Of a stretch of DNA of 64,000 nt, positions 42,578 through 50,968 are shown piece after piece (within the stretch, counting starts at the first letter, position 1; each line of letters starts with the position of its first letter). The position numbers were made by a program, and so were the translations under genes. The notes under the pieces are model-generated. The model was not told where the DNA came from. It searched no databases and worked only from the letters and a program-made list of their open reading frames with translations. The stretch spans positions 62,001-126,000 of the forward strand of contig JBNPWE010000003.1 in assembly GCA_050433985.1 (NCBI GenBank). Direction: 5' to 3'. This stretch comes from JACIYW01 sp014359745 (GTDB taxonomy: Bacteria; Pseudomonadota; Alphaproteobacteria; Rhodobacterales; Rhodobacteraceae).

Positions 42578-43944
42578 CTGCGCGCTGGTCCTTTCCTGGG
42601 CTTGGCGGCGCCACTGCGTTTACGCCCCCGCAACTGTGACCGTTCGATCAGCCCCTCATATTGATGCGCAAGAAGATGCGATTGCACCTGATTGATCGTG
42701 TCCATCGTCACCGACACGACAATCAGCACCGAAGTGCCCCCGAAATAGAACGGAATGGCAAGTTGCGAGCGCATGATTTCCGGCAACAACGCCACCAGCG
42801 CAAGATAACCCGACCCAATCACCAGAACCCGCGTCACCACGAATTCCAGATACTCTTCGGTACGTTTGCCGGGGCGGATACCGGGGATGAAACCATTCTG
42901 GTTCTTCAGATTCTCGGCCACGTCATCGACCTTGAACGACACGTTGAACGTATAGAAAAAGGTGAAGAAGATGATCATCGCCGCAAAAAACAACAGATAA
43001 AGCGGCTGGCCGGGGCCGAAATAGGCCAGGATGGTCGACATCACCGGCCCGGTCTGATTGCCCGAAAAGGTCGCCAGCGTCGTTGGCAACAACAGTAACG
43101 ACGAGGCAAAAATCGCCGGGATCACGCCCGCGGGGTTGACCTTGATCGGCAGGTGCGACGACCCGCCATCATAAACCTTCATGCCAACCTGACGGCGCGG
43201 ATACTGGATGTGGATCTTGCGCAGGGCGCGTTCCATGAACACCACGAACACAACCACTGCCGTCACCATCAGCAGAACCATGATGATCACCGCAGGCGAT
43301 ATCGCCCCGCTCCTGCCCTGGCTCAGAAATTGAGCAAGCGCTGCGGGGATTTCGGCAATGATGCCCACGAAAATGATCAGCGATATACCGTTGCCGATAC
43401 CGCGCGCGGTGATCTGTTCCCCCAGCCACATAAGAAACATCGTGCCGCCCACCAGCGTGATCACCGTGGCCGCACGGAAAAACATCCCCGGATCGGTCAC
43501 CAGATCGCCGGCCTCAAGGCTGACCGCCAGACCGTAAGCCTGAAACGTCGCCAGAAACACCGTGCCAAACCGGGTGTACTGGTTGATCTTGCGCCGCCCC
43601 TGCTCCCCCTCTTTCTTGAGCTGCTCAAGCTGCGGCACCAGCGCCGTCATAAGCTGAACGATGATCGAGGCGGAAATATAGGGCATGATCCCTAGCGCGA
43701 AGATCCCCATCCGGCTGATGGCGCCGCCGGTGAACATGTTCAACATGCCCCCGATCCCGGAAGCCGCGCTGTCCATGAATTGACGCAGCGCCGTGCCGTC
43801 AATACCAGGAACCGGAATATAGGTGCCCAGCCGGTAAACGATCAGCAGCCCCAGCGTAAAAAAGATCCGGTGGCGCAGGTCAACCGCCTTACCCAGCGCG
43901 CCCCAGCTCAAATTCGCCGCCATTTGCTCCGCAGCAGATGCCAT
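42574..43944 (-). CDS. secY: preprotein translocase subunit SecY
   Basis: A 456-residue integral membrane protein with about 10 helices, the pore of the Sec translocon. The first helix is in FTLGLLIVYRLGTYIPVPGIDG, the plug-region GGAISRMGIFALGIMPYISASI follows, and the C-terminal tail is basic (RKRSGAAKPRKGPARR). It follows rplO across a 98-bp gap holding a strong hairpin, and its stop overlaps the adk start. Confidence 0.97.
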   Translation of the reverse strand: MASAAEQMAANLSWGALGKAVDLRHRIFFTLGLLIVYRLGTYIPVPGIDGTALRQFMDSAASGIGGMLNMFTGGAISRMGIFALGIMPYISASIIVQLMTALVPQLEQLKKEGEQGRRKINQYTRFGTVFLATFQAYGLAVSLEAGDLVTDPGMFFRAATVITLVGGTMFLMWLGEQITARGIGNGISLIIFVGIIAEIPAALAQFLSQGRSGAISPAVIIMVLLMVTAVVVFVVFMERALRKIHIQYPRRQVGMKVYDGGSSHLPIKVNPAGVIPAIFASSLLLLPTTLATFSGNQTGPVMSTILAYFGPGQPLYLLFFAAMIIFFTFFYTFNVSFKVDDVAENLKNQNGFIPGIRPGKRTEEYLEFVVTRVLVIGSGYLALVALLPEIMRSQLAIPFYFGGTSVLIVVSVTMDTINQVQSHLLAHQYEGLIERSQLRGRKRSGAAKPRKGPARR

Positions 43945-43963
43945 GCCAAGCCTCTTTCATGTT

Positions 43964-43997
43964 TGCGCCGCCGAACCGGTTTCCGGTCGGCGGCGCA
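43964..43997 (-). promoter_or_regulatory. intercistronic hairpin between rplO and secY
   Basis: TGCGCCGCCG(A)ACCGG/CCGGTCGGCGGCGCA pairs over 15 bp with one bulged base and a TTT loop. No T run follows on the minus strand, so a role in transcript stability or processing is more likely than termination. Confidence 0.55.
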
Positions 43998-44042
43998 GGA
44001 AAACCTATCGTGATGTAAGCGGCTCTGACACCGCCTACAAGC

Positions 44043-44537
44043 CTATTCTGCGGCCGCGCCTTCGGCTGTTGCCGCATGACGGGGGATGACCGTCAGCGAA
44101 CCACCGGCCTTTGCAACCGCCTCGATCGCCGATTTGGACGCGCCCGAAACCTTCAGGTCGACCTTGGCGGTGATTTCGCCCTTGGACAGAACGCGAATTC
44201 CGTCGCGTTTGCGGCGCACCAGCCCCGAGGCGATCAGCGCATCCTCATCAATCGGCTTGGCTGCGTCGATCTTGCCCGCATCGATGAATTTCTGCACGAG
44301 GCCCAGGTTGACCACGGCGAATTCCAGCCGGTTCGGCTTGTTGAAACCACGCTTTGGCAGGCGCTGATAAAGCGGCATCTGCCCGCCCTCATAGGCGTTG
44401 ATCGCCACACCCGACCGGGATTTCTGGCCCTTCACACCGCGCCCTGCGGTCTTGCCCGAACCCGAACCGGGGCCGCGGCCGACGCGCTTGCGCGCTTTGG
44501 TGGCGCCGACGTTATCGCTTAATTCATTCAGTTTCAT
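44043..44537 (-). CDS. rplO: 50S ribosomal protein L15
   Basis: A 164-residue protein. The N-terminal glycine-rich stretch with RKRVGRGPGSGSGKTAGRGVKGQKSR and the phrase MPLYQRLPKRGFNK define L15. It starts at 44537 after GGAGAAG; the open frame upstream of it runs into a palindromic repeat and is not coding. Part of the spc section (rpmD-rplO-secY). Confidence 0.97.
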   Translation of the reverse strand: MKLNELSDNVGATKARKRVGRGPGSGSGKTAGRGVKGQKSRSGVAINAYEGGQMPLYQRLPKRGFNKPNRLEFAVVNLGLVQKFIDAGKIDAAKPIDEDALIASGLVRRKRDGIRVLSKGEITAKVDLKVSGASKSAIEAVAKAGGSLTVIPRHAATAEGAAAE

Positions 44538-44600
44538 GTCGCTTCTCCTGTGCCGGAACTGGCCCCCAGCGACGGACGGGCCAAACGCGGCTATATGGCA

Positions 44601-44660
44601 GGTGCGCAATGAATGCGCACCCTACGGTCTATCGTGTAGGGCGCGCATTCATTGCGCACC
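44601..44660. repeat. cloverleaf-like palindromic repeat, copy 2 (rpmD-rplO gap)
   Basis: GGTGCGC-N6-GCGCACC then CCTACG, a short centre, TGTAGG, and GCGCGC-N8-GCGCACC. Same plan as the copy at 6810. It sits inside the ribosomal protein transcript, between two genes that are normally only a few bases apart. Confidence 0.8.
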
Positions 44661-44671
44661 CCCAGACGCGG

Positions 44672-44860
44672 TCAGCCGCGTTCTTCGATGATCTGCACCA
44701 GATGCGGGATCTTGTTGACCATGCCACGGATGCTGGGCGTGTCTTCAAGTTCGCGGGTCTTGTGCATCTTGTTCAGCCCCAAGCCGATCAGCGTGCGACG
44801 CTGAACGTCGGGGCGGCGGATCGGCGAACCGACCTGTTTGACAACGATGGTTTTTGCCAT
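44672..44860 (-). CDS. rpmD: 50S ribosomal protein L30
   Basis: A 62-residue bacterial L30: KTIVVKQVGSPIRRPDVQRRTLIGLGLNKMHKTRE is the family core. Twelve bases separate it from rpsE; the gap to rplO is enlarged by the palindromic repeat. Confidence 0.96.
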   Translation of the reverse strand: MAKTIVVKQVGSPIRRPDVQRRTLIGLGLNKMHKTRELEDTPSIRGMVNKIPHLVQIIEERG

Positions 44861-44872
44861 TTCCCGCGCTCC

Positions 44873-45442
44873 TTACGCTTCGACCGCTTCGACAGCGGCC
44901 TCGGTTTCCGGCTTGCGCAGGATGTCGGCAACTTTCTTGCCACGACGCTGTGCAACCTGACGCGGGCTGGCCGACAGGCGCAGCGCATCCATCGTGGCCC
45001 GGATCATGTTATAGGGGTTCTGGCTGCCGATGGATTTTGCCACCACATCCTGAAGGCCCAGCATCTCGAACACGGCGCGCATCGGGCCGCCCGCGATGAT
45101 CCCGGTCCCGGCGTTGCAGGTCCGCATCACCACCTTGCCCGCACCGTGACGCCCTTCGATATCGTGGTGCAGCGTGCGCCCTTCGCGCAGCGGCACCCGG
45201 ATCATCTGGCGCTTGGCCTGTTCGGTGGCCTTGCGGATCGCCTCGGGCACTTCCTTGGCCTTGCCCTTGCCAAATCCCACCCGGCCGCGCTGGTCACCGA
45301 CCACCACGAGCGCGGCAAAGCCAAAGCGTTTGCCGCCCTTCACGGTTTTCGACACGCGGTTGATCGCGACCAGACGATCGGCGAATTCCGGGGTCTCATC
45401 GCGGTTGCCGCGATTGTCCCGACGGTTGTCTTCTCTTGCCAT
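44873..45442 (-). CDS. rpsE: 30S ribosomal protein S5
   Basis: A 189-residue protein with the N-terminal dsRBD-like part (FADRLVAINRVSKTVKGGKRFGF, VVGDQRGRVGFGKGKA) and the C-terminal section GIIAGGPMRAVFEMLG. The region around KTVKGGKR, where spectinomycin-resistance changes occur, looks normal. Helps translational fidelity. Confidence 0.97.
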   Translation of the reverse strand: MAREDNRRDNRGNRDETPEFADRLVAINRVSKTVKGGKRFGFAALVVVGDQRGRVGFGKGKAKEVPEAIRKATEQAKRQMIRVPLREGRTLHHDIEGRHGAGKVVMRTCNAGTGIIAGGPMRAVFEMLGLQDVVAKSIGSQNPYNMIRATMDALRLSASPRQVAQRRGKKVADILRKPETEAAVEAVEA

Positions 45443-45452
45443 TATCGTCCCC

Positions 45453-45812
45453 TCAGAACTTCAGCCCGCCTTCACGGGCGGCTTCGGCAAGTGCCTTGAC
45501 CTTCCCGTGAAAGAGGAACCCGCCACGATCGAAATAACACGTTTCGACCCCGGCCTGTTTCGCCCGTTCGGCAATTGCCGCACCGACCTTTGCAGCCGCC
45601 TCGACGTTGTTCTTGCCGACCACACCCAGCGCCGCCTCAAGCGAGGAGGCAGAGGCGAGTGTGACGCCCTTCACATCGTCGATCAGCTGTACGCTGATGT
45701 TCTTGTTGGAACGGTGAACCGAAAGGCGCAGGCGCCCGTCAGCCATTTTCCGCAATTTGTTCCGAACGCGCAGGCGGCGTTTGAGGAACAGATCTCTTTT
45801 ACTGTTTGCCAT
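45453..45812 (-). CDS. rplR: 50S ribosomal protein L18
   Basis: A 119-residue 5S rRNA-binding protein: RRLRVRNKLR, LRLSVHRSNKNISVQLIDD and FDRGGFLFHGKVKALAEAAREGGLKF are diagnostic. Lies between rplF and rpsE with 10-11 bp gaps. Confidence 0.97.
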   Translation of the reverse strand: MANSKRDLFLKRRLRVRNKLRKMADGRLRLSVHRSNKNISVQLIDDVKGVTLASASSLEAALGVVGKNNVEAAAKVGAAIAERAKQAGVETCYFDRGGFLFHGKVKALAEAAREGGLKF

Positions 45813-45823
45813 CTGTCGCGCCC

Positions 45824-46357
45824 TTACTTCTTCTTGCCTTCCTTGCGGAAGATGAACTCGCCCTTATAGCGGATGCCTTTGCCCTTGTAGGGTTCCGGCG
45901 CACGCCATTCGCGAATATTCGCGGCCACCTGACCAACAAGCTGCTGATCGATGCCTTCCACAGTGATTTCGGTTTGCTTGGGCGAGGTGATGGTGACGCC
46001 GGCCGGAACCGCGAAGTTCACTTCGTGGCTATAACCAAGCGACAATTTCAGCACATTGCCCTGCATCGCGGCGCGGTAACCCACCCCGCTCAACTCCAGC
46101 TCTTTCTTGAAACCGTCGCTGACGCCGGTCACAAGATTGGCCACCATCGACCGGCTCAGACCCCATTGCTGACGCGCCCGTTTGGACATGCCGCGCGGTT
46201 TTACCGTGATGACGTTGCCATCGACGGTGATCGTCACATCGTCGGTCGCGGTGAAGCTGCGGGTGCCTTTCGGCCCCTTCACCTCGATCTTCTGCCCCGA
46301 GACAGAGGCCGAAACCCCCGAGGGCAGCTCGACCGGTTTTTTCCCAATACGAGACAT
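45824..46357 (-). CDS. rplF: 50S ribosomal protein L6
   Basis: A 177-residue protein starting MSRIGKKPVELPSGV, with the C-terminal signature EWRAPEPYKGKGIRY. The start at 46357 has AGGAGGG upstream; the frame extends farther only by chance. Confidence 0.97.
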   Translation of the reverse strand: MSRIGKKPVELPSGVSASVSGQKIEVKGPKGTRSFTATDDVTITVDGNVITVKPRGMSKRARQQWGLSRSMVANLVTGVSDGFKKELELSGVGYRAAMQGNVLKLSLGYSHEVNFAVPAGVTITSPKQTEITVEGIDQQLVGQVAANIREWRAPEPYKGKGIRYKGEFIFRKEGKKK

Positions 46358-46367
46358 TATACCCTCC

Positions 46368-46766
46368 TCAGAATACGGTGCAGAGCACTTCGCCGCCGAT
46401 ATTGGCGTTGCGTGCTGCTGCATCCGACATCACGCCACGCGGCGTCGAGACAATTGAAACACCCAGACCGTTGCGCACGCTCGGGATATCCTTGACACCC
46501 GCATAGACGCGGCGACCGGGGGTCGAGACCCGCTTGATCGTCCGGATCACCGGAATGCCATCGAAATACTTCAGGCTTATCTCCAGCTCCGGGTGCCCGG
46601 CGGCAGAGGTCGCCTTTTCATAGCCGCGGATGTAGCCTTCTTCGGCCAGCACATCCAGAACCCAGGCCCGCAGTTTCGACGCAGGCGTGCGCACCGTGGA
46701 TTTGCCGCGCAATTGTGCGTTGCGTATCCGGGTCAGCATATCGCCGAGAGGATCGTTCATCGACAT
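46368..46766 (-). CDS. rpsH: 30S ribosomal protein S8
   Basis: A 132-residue protein: DPLGDMLTRIRNAQLRGK at the start and GLGVSIVSTPRGVMSDAAARNANIGGEVLCTVF at the end. In E. coli S8 is the translational repressor of the spc operon; whether that holds here is not shown. GGAGAG precedes the ATG at 46766. Confidence 0.97.
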   Translation of the reverse strand: MSMNDPLGDMLTRIRNAQLRGKSTVRTPASKLRAWVLDVLAEEGYIRGYEKATSAAGHPELEISLKYFDGIPVIRTIKRVSTPGRRVYAGVKDIPSVRNGLGVSIVSTPRGVMSDAAARNANIGGEVLCTVF

Positions 46767-46778
46767 CTGATGCTCTCC

Positions 46779-47084
46779 TTACCAGCTCGACTTGACCATG
46801 CCGGGGATCTGGCCGAACGAGGCCAGATCACGCAGCATGATGCGCGACAGTTTCAGCTTGCGATAATACGCATGCGGGCGGCCCGTCAGTTGGCAGCGGT
46901 TGTGCAGCCGGGTCGCGGATGAATTGCGGGGCAGTTCGGCCAGTTTCAGACGCGCCTTGAAACGCTCTTCCATCGGCAGTTCCATGTTGTTGGCGATTTC
47001 CTTCAGGGCGGCGCGGCGGGCAGCATATTGCTTGACCAGCTTCTCGCGCTTGACCTGACGTTCGACCATCGACTTCTTAGCCAT
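46779..47084 (-). CDS. rpsN: 30S ribosomal protein S14
   Basis: A 101-residue zinc-free S14: the C-terminal RNRCQLTGRPHAYYRKLKLSR has only one of the zinc cysteines, so it is the C-minus type of about 100 residues rather than the 61-residue zinc form. Confidence 0.96.
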   Translation of the reverse strand: MAKKSMVERQVKREKLVKQYAARRAALKEIANNMELPMEERFKARLKLAELPRNSSATRLHNRCQLTGRPHAYYRKLKLSRIMLRDLASFGQIPGMVKSSW

Positions 47085-47102
47085 ATCTCGTTCCTTCCGC
47101 GA

Positions 47103-47663
47103 TCAGCTGGTGAAAGGCATGTTGAATTGCTTCAACAGCGCCTTCGCTTCCGCGTCGGTTTTCGCGGTGGTGCAAATGATGATGTCCATCCCCCAGACTT
47201 CGTCGACCTTGTCGAAGTTGATCTCGGGGAACACGATATGTTCCTTCAGGCCCATGGCATAGTTGCCGCGCCCGTCGAACGACGTGCCCTTGACACCGCG
47301 AAAGTCACGCACCCGCGGCAGCGCCACGGTGATCAGACGATCCAGGAATTCATACATCCGGTCGCCGCGCAGCGTAACCTTTGTGCCCAGCGGCATTTCT
47401 TCACGCACCCGGAACCCGGCGATCGAATTCTTGGCCTTGGTGATCACGGCCTTCTGACCGGCAATCGCCGACAGATCTTCCTGCGCCGATTTCACCTTCT
47501 TGGTGTCCTTGACGGCCTCGCCGATGCCCATGTTCAGCACGATCTTGTCAAGCCGGGGCAACTGCATTTCGTTCTTGTAGCCGAATTCGGCCATCAGCGC
47601 CGGTTTGACCACATCACGGTAATGGGTGCGCAGGCGGGCGGTATAGGTTGCAGCGTCAAGCAT
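47103..47663 (-). CDS. rplE: 50S ribosomal protein L5
   Basis: A 186-residue 5S rRNA-binding protein: LDKIVLNMGIGEAVKD, AGQKAVITKAKNSIAGFRVREEMPLGTKVTLRG and RGNYAMGLKEHIVFPEI. Its ATG shares one base with the rplX stop, so translation is coupled. Confidence 0.97.
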   Translation of the reverse strand: MLDAATYTARLRTHYRDVVKPALMAEFGYKNEMQLPRLDKIVLNMGIGEAVKDTKKVKSAQEDLSAIAGQKAVITKAKNSIAGFRVREEMPLGTKVTLRGDRMYEFLDRLITVALPRVRDFRGVKGTSFDGRGNYAMGLKEHIVFPEINFDKVDEVWGMDIIICTTAKTDAEAKALLKQFNMPFTS

Positions 47664-47971
47664 CAGATCGCCTCCCCGGTTGATTTGGCAAAGCGCACCT
47701 TGCTGCCGTCTTCCTCGAACCGGAACCCTACACGGGTGCCCTTGCCGTTTGCGTCCACGATGGCAAGGTTTGACAGATCGACCGGCATGGCTTTCGCGAT
47801 GCGGCCGCCCTGGCTGGTCTGGCTTTGCCTGGTGTGGCGGATCGCCATGTTGATGCCTTCAACAACGGCCTTGCCGTCCTTGGGGGCCACCGACACGATC
47901 TCACCCTGCTTGCCCTTGTCCTTGCCGGACAGCACGACGACCTTGTCGCCTTTTTTCAGTTTGGCGGCCAT
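47663..47971 (-). CDS. rplX: 50S ribosomal protein L24
   Basis: A 102-residue protein with the KOW motif KKGDKVVVLSGKDKGKQGEIV at the N-terminus and RVGFRFEEDGSKVRFAKSTG at the end. It overlaps both neighbours by one base (TGATG). Confidence 0.97.
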   Translation of the reverse strand: MAAKLKKGDKVVVLSGKDKGKQGEIVSVAPKDGKAVVEGINMAIRHTRQSQTSQGGRIAKAMPVDLSNLAIVDANGKGTRVGFRFEEDGSKVRFAKSTGEAI

Positions 47972-48339
47972 CAGAGCACCTCCGGCGCAAGGCTGATGAT
48001 TTTCATGAAGTTCTTGGCACGCAATTCGCGCACGACCGGCCCGAAGATACGGGTGCCCACCGGCTCCCCCGCGTTGTTCAGGATGACGGCGGCGTTGCGG
48101 TCAAAACGGATGGCGGTGCCATCGGCACGGCGCACTTCCTTGGCGGTGCGCACGACGACGGCCTTGCGCACATCGCCCTTTTTCACGCGACCGCGCGGAA
48201 TGGCCTCTTTGACCGACACCACGATGATGTCGCCCACAGAGGCATAGCGGCGGTGCGAACCGCCAAGAACCTTGATGCACTGAACCCGGCGAGCGCCAGA
48301 GTTGTCAGCCACATCCAGATTCGTCTGCATCTGGATCAT
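47971..48339 (-). CDS. rplN: 50S ribosomal protein L14
   Basis: A 122-residue protein: MIQMQTNLDVADNSGARR, VSVKEAIPRGRVKKGDV and GTRIFGPVVRELR are diagnostic. A 63-bp gap separates it from rpsQ, longer than usual for this pair. Confidence 0.97.
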   Translation of the reverse strand: MIQMQTNLDVADNSGARRVQCIKVLGGSHRRYASVGDIIVVSVKEAIPRGRVKKGDVRKAVVVRTAKEVRRADGTAIRFDRNAAVILNNAGEPVGTRIFGPVVRELRAKNFMKIISLAPEVL

Positions 48340-48402
48340 TTGGTTTCTCCCGACCTTTGGGAACCTGTCCCAGGGTTTCGATAAGACCGAAAGGGGGGCG
48401 GC

Positions 48403-48633
48403 TTACGCCGTCACCACCTCCCAGCGTTTGGTCTTGGAACGCGGTGCGCATTCCTGAATGCGCACGATGTCACCAGTCTTGAACTGGTTCGTTTCGTCAT
48501 GCGCGCGATACTTCTTCGATTTCCGAATGGTCTTTTTCAACACGGGATGCGTGAAACGACGTTCGACGCTGACGGTGACCGTCTGTTCGTTCTTGTCGCT
48601 CGTCACCGTGCCTTGCAGGATACGTTTGGGCAT
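48403..48633 (-). CDS. rpsQ: 30S ribosomal protein S17
   Basis: A 76-residue protein: MPKRILQGTVTSDKNEQTV, RRFTHPVLKKTIRKSKKYRAHDE and GDIVRIQECAPRSKTKRWEV. Follows rpmC by 11 bp. Confidence 0.97.
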   Translation of the reverse strand: MPKRILQGTVTSDKNEQTVTVSVERRFTHPVLKKTIRKSKKYRAHDETNQFKTGDIVRIQECAPRSKTKRWEVVTA

Positions 48634-48644
48634 GGTGCCGCTCC

Positions 48645-48848
48645 TTACTGCGCGGCCGCTTGCGCGGCCTTTTCATTCAGCACGGTTTTCACCCGTGCCA
48701 CATCCCGGCGAACATTGCGCATCCGCGCGGTGTTCTCGATCTGCGATGTCGCCTGCTGAAAGCGCAGGTTGAACGCCTCTTTCTTGAGCGCGACAAGCTG
48801 ATCCTTCAGCTCATCGGGCGTCTTGGCGCGTAGTTCATCGGCGTTCAT
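48645..48848 (-). CDS. rpmC: 50S ribosomal protein L29
   Basis: A 67-residue helical hairpin protein: MNADELRAKTPDELKDQLVALKKEAFNLRFQQATSQIENTAR. It would be first in a separate transcript if the promoter at 48962-48990 is active; in most bacteria it follows rplP without a gap. Confidence 0.96.
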   Translation of the reverse strand: MNADELRAKTPDELKDQLVALKKEAFNLRFQQATSQIENTARMRNVRRDVARVKTVLNEKAAQAAAQ

Positions 48849-48961
48849 CCGCCTGTTCCTTTCCTCAAAACACCAGAAAGCCCCGAAATCGGGTCACCTT
48901 TCACCTGGTGGGTCAATGCTGAACAGCGAATCCCCGACACCGGGAATCCGCTGAATGCGTC

Positions 48962-48990
48962 CCTATAATTTAGGGCGCCGGGAAGGGCAA
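48962..48990 (-). promoter_or_regulatory. putative internal promoter upstream of rpmC
   Basis: Minus strand: TTGCCC (plus 48985-48990), 17-bp spacer, TATAGG (48962-48967); four of six matches each to the sigma-70 consensus. It is in an island of AT-rich sequence after a terminator-like hairpin. Confidence 0.55.
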
Positions 48991-49083
48991 GGCATAGTTT
49001 GGGAAATCAGGAGCGCAAGCCTGATCGGCCACACAATCGCGCGCCAATACAACCGCACGCAGGCGTGATGCATCCCCAAACGC

Positions 49084-49113
49084 AAACAGGCGGGGGATGA
49101 CCCCCGCCTGTTT
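49084..49113 (-). terminator. terminator-like hairpin after rplP
   Basis: A perfect 13-bp stem AAACAGGCGGGGG/CCCCCGCCTGTTT, loop of 4, 34 bp after the rplP stop on the minus strand. The T tract is short (TTT then GCGTTT), so it may attenuate rather than fully stop transcription. Confidence 0.6.
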
Positions 49114-49146
49114 GCCATTTACCAAGGTCAGGCCCTTGCCCGCCCC

Positions 49147-49560
49147 TTACCAGTCTTCGCGGACGACGACGCGGGTCTTGATCGGCAGTTTCATCGCCGC
49201 CAGACGCAGGGCCTCGCGGGCCGTAGCCTCGTTCACGCCGTCAATCTCGAACATGATCCGGCCCGGTTTTACCCGGCAGGCCCAGAAATCGACCGAACCC
49301 TTACCCTTACCCATCCGCACTTCGGTGGGTTTGGAGGTGACGGGCACATCCGGGAACACCCGGATCCAGACCCGGCCCTGACGTTTCATCTGCCGGGTCA
49401 TCGCGCGGCGTGCCGCCTCGATCTGACGCGCGGTGATGCGTTCGGGTTCCACGGCCTTCAGCCCATAGGTGCCGAAGTTGAGATCGAAACCACCCTTCGC
49501 CTCGCCATGGATGCGGCCTTTGAAGGTCTTGCGGAATCGCGTGCGCTTTGGTTGCAGCAT
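49147..49560 (-). CDS. rplP: 50S ribosomal protein L16
   Basis: A 137-residue protein: MLQPKRTRFRKTFKGRIHG, ITARQIEAARRAMTRQMKRQGRVWIRVFPD and GKGKGSVDFWACRVKPGR. Unusually, almost 300 bp separate its stop from rpmC. Confidence 0.97.
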   Translation of the reverse strand: MLQPKRTRFRKTFKGRIHGEAKGGFDLNFGTYGLKAVEPERITARQIEAARRAMTRQMKRQGRVWIRVFPDVPVTSKPTEVRMGKGKGSVDFWACRVKPGRIMFEIDGVNEATAREALRLAAMKLPIKTRVVVREDW

Positions 49561-49581
49561 CGTATTGCTCCTTCAGACGGA

Positions 49582-50289
49582 TCAGCGACCGCGTTGGGGA
49601 CGAGAGGCCCCGCCGCTGTTCTGAATTTCCTGATGACGACGGTCATGGGCCTGCGGATCGTGTTCCATGATCTCGCCCTTGAAGATCCAGACCTTGACGC
49701 CGATGATCCCATAGGCGGTTTTCGCCTCGGCGACCGCGTAATCGATATCGGCGCGCAGGGTATGCAGCGGCACACGGCCCTCGCGGTACCATTCGACGCG
49801 GGCAATCTCGGCCCCGCCAAGACGGCCGCCAACGTTCACCCGGATGCCAAGCGCGCCCATGCGCATGGTGTTCTGCACCGACCGCTTCATCGCGCGACGG
49901 AACGACACGCGCCGTTCCATCTGCTGGGCGATGCTTTCGGCCACAAGCTGTGCGTCCAGTTCCGGCTTGCGCACCTCGACGATGTTGAGGTGCAGTTCGG
50001 ACTTGGTGAAATTCGCCAGCTTCTTGCGCAGGGTTTCGATATCGGCGCCCTTCTTGCCGATGATGACGCCGGGACGCGCGGTGTGGATCGTCACGCGACA
50101 CTTCTTGTGCGGGCGTTCGATGATCACCTTGCTGATGCCGGCCTGCTTGCATTCCTCATGCACGAAGGCGCGCATCTTGAGGTCTTCAAGCAACAGGTTG
50201 CCGTAATCCTTCGATTCCGCGAACCAGCGGCTGTCCCAGGTCCGGTTGACCTGAAGGCGCATGCCGATCGGATTGACCTTCTGACCCAT
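49582..50289 (-). CDS. rpsC: 30S ribosomal protein S3
   Basis: A 235-residue protein with the KH domain segment VTIHTARPGVIIGKKGADIETLRKKL and N-terminal MGQKVNPIGMRLQVNRTWDSRW. The last 20 residues are basic and specific to alphaproteobacteria. Overlaps the rplV stop by one base. Confidence 0.97.
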   Translation of the reverse strand: MGQKVNPIGMRLQVNRTWDSRWFAESKDYGNLLLEDLKMRAFVHEECKQAGISKVIIERPHKKCRVTIHTARPGVIIGKKGADIETLRKKLANFTKSELHLNIVEVRKPELDAQLVAESIAQQMERRVSFRRAMKRSVQNTMRMGALGIRVNVGGRLGGAEIARVEWYREGRVPLHTLRADIDYAVAEAKTAYGIIGVKVWIFKGEIMEHDPQAHDRRHQEIQNSGGASRPQRGR

Positions 50290-50684
50290 TACGCTTGCTC
50301 CCCGCCTGCGGCCACTTCGACCTGGCGCAGTTTGATGGTAAGTTCCGAAAACGGCTTGATGATCTTGCCGAACCGACCACGGGCGCGTGGATGGCCGCGC
50401 TTCATGATCAGGTTCTTGCCGACATAGGCCTCGGCCACCACCAGGTCATCCACGTCAAGGCCGTGGTTGTTTTCGGCATTCGCAATCGCCGATTGCAGAC
50501 ATTTCTTGACGTCGCCAGCGATGCGCTTTTTCGAAAACGTCAGATCGGTCAGCGCCTTTTCCACTTTCTTGCCACGGATCAGTTGCGCGACAAGATTAAG
50601 CTTCTGCGGCGAGGTGCGAAGCATCTTTGCCTTGGCAAAGGCCTCGTTCTCGGCCACGCGGCGCGGGTTCTTTTCCTTGCCCAT
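50289..50684 (-). CDS. rplV: 50S ribosomal protein L22
   Basis: A 131-residue protein: AKMLRTSPQKLNLVAQLIRGKKVEKALTDL and GRFGKIIKPFSELTIKLRQ. The extended loop that lines the exit tunnel and affects macrolide binding (MKRGHPRARGRFG) is present. Confidence 0.97.
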   Translation of the reverse strand: MGKEKNPRRVAENEAFAKAKMLRTSPQKLNLVAQLIRGKKVEKALTDLTFSKKRIAGDVKKCLQSAIANAENNHGLDVDDLVVAEAYVGKNLIMKRGHPRARGRFGKIIKPFSELTIKLRQVEVAAGGEQA

Positions 50685-50687
50685 GGC

Positions 50688-50966
50688 TTACTTCCTCTTC
50701 GCTTTCTTGTCGGCGGCGTGCCCGTAATAGGTGCGCGTCGGCGAATATTCACCGAACTTCTGGCCGATCATGTCTTCCGATACGTTCACCGTCACATGTT
50801 TCTTGCCGTTGTAGACCCCAAAGGTAAGCCCCACGAACTGCGGCAGGATGGTAGAGCGGCGCGACCAGATCTTGATCACTTCATTACGCCCGGATTCGCG
50901 CGACTTTTCTGCCTTCTTAAGCACATAGGCGTCGACGAACGGGCCTTTCCATACTGAACGTCCCAT
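50688..50966 (-). CDS. rpsS: 30S ribosomal protein S19
   Basis: A 92-residue protein: RSVWKGPFVDAYVLKKAEK, IKIWSRRSTILPQFVGLTFGVYNGKKHVTV and GQKFGEYSPTRTYYGHAADKKAKRK. Confidence 0.97.
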   Translation of the reverse strand: MGRSVWKGPFVDAYVLKKAEKSRESGRNEVIKIWSRRSTILPQFVGLTFGVYNGKKHVTVNVSEDMIGQKFGEYSPTRTYYGHAADKKAKRK

Positions 50967-50968
50967 GA

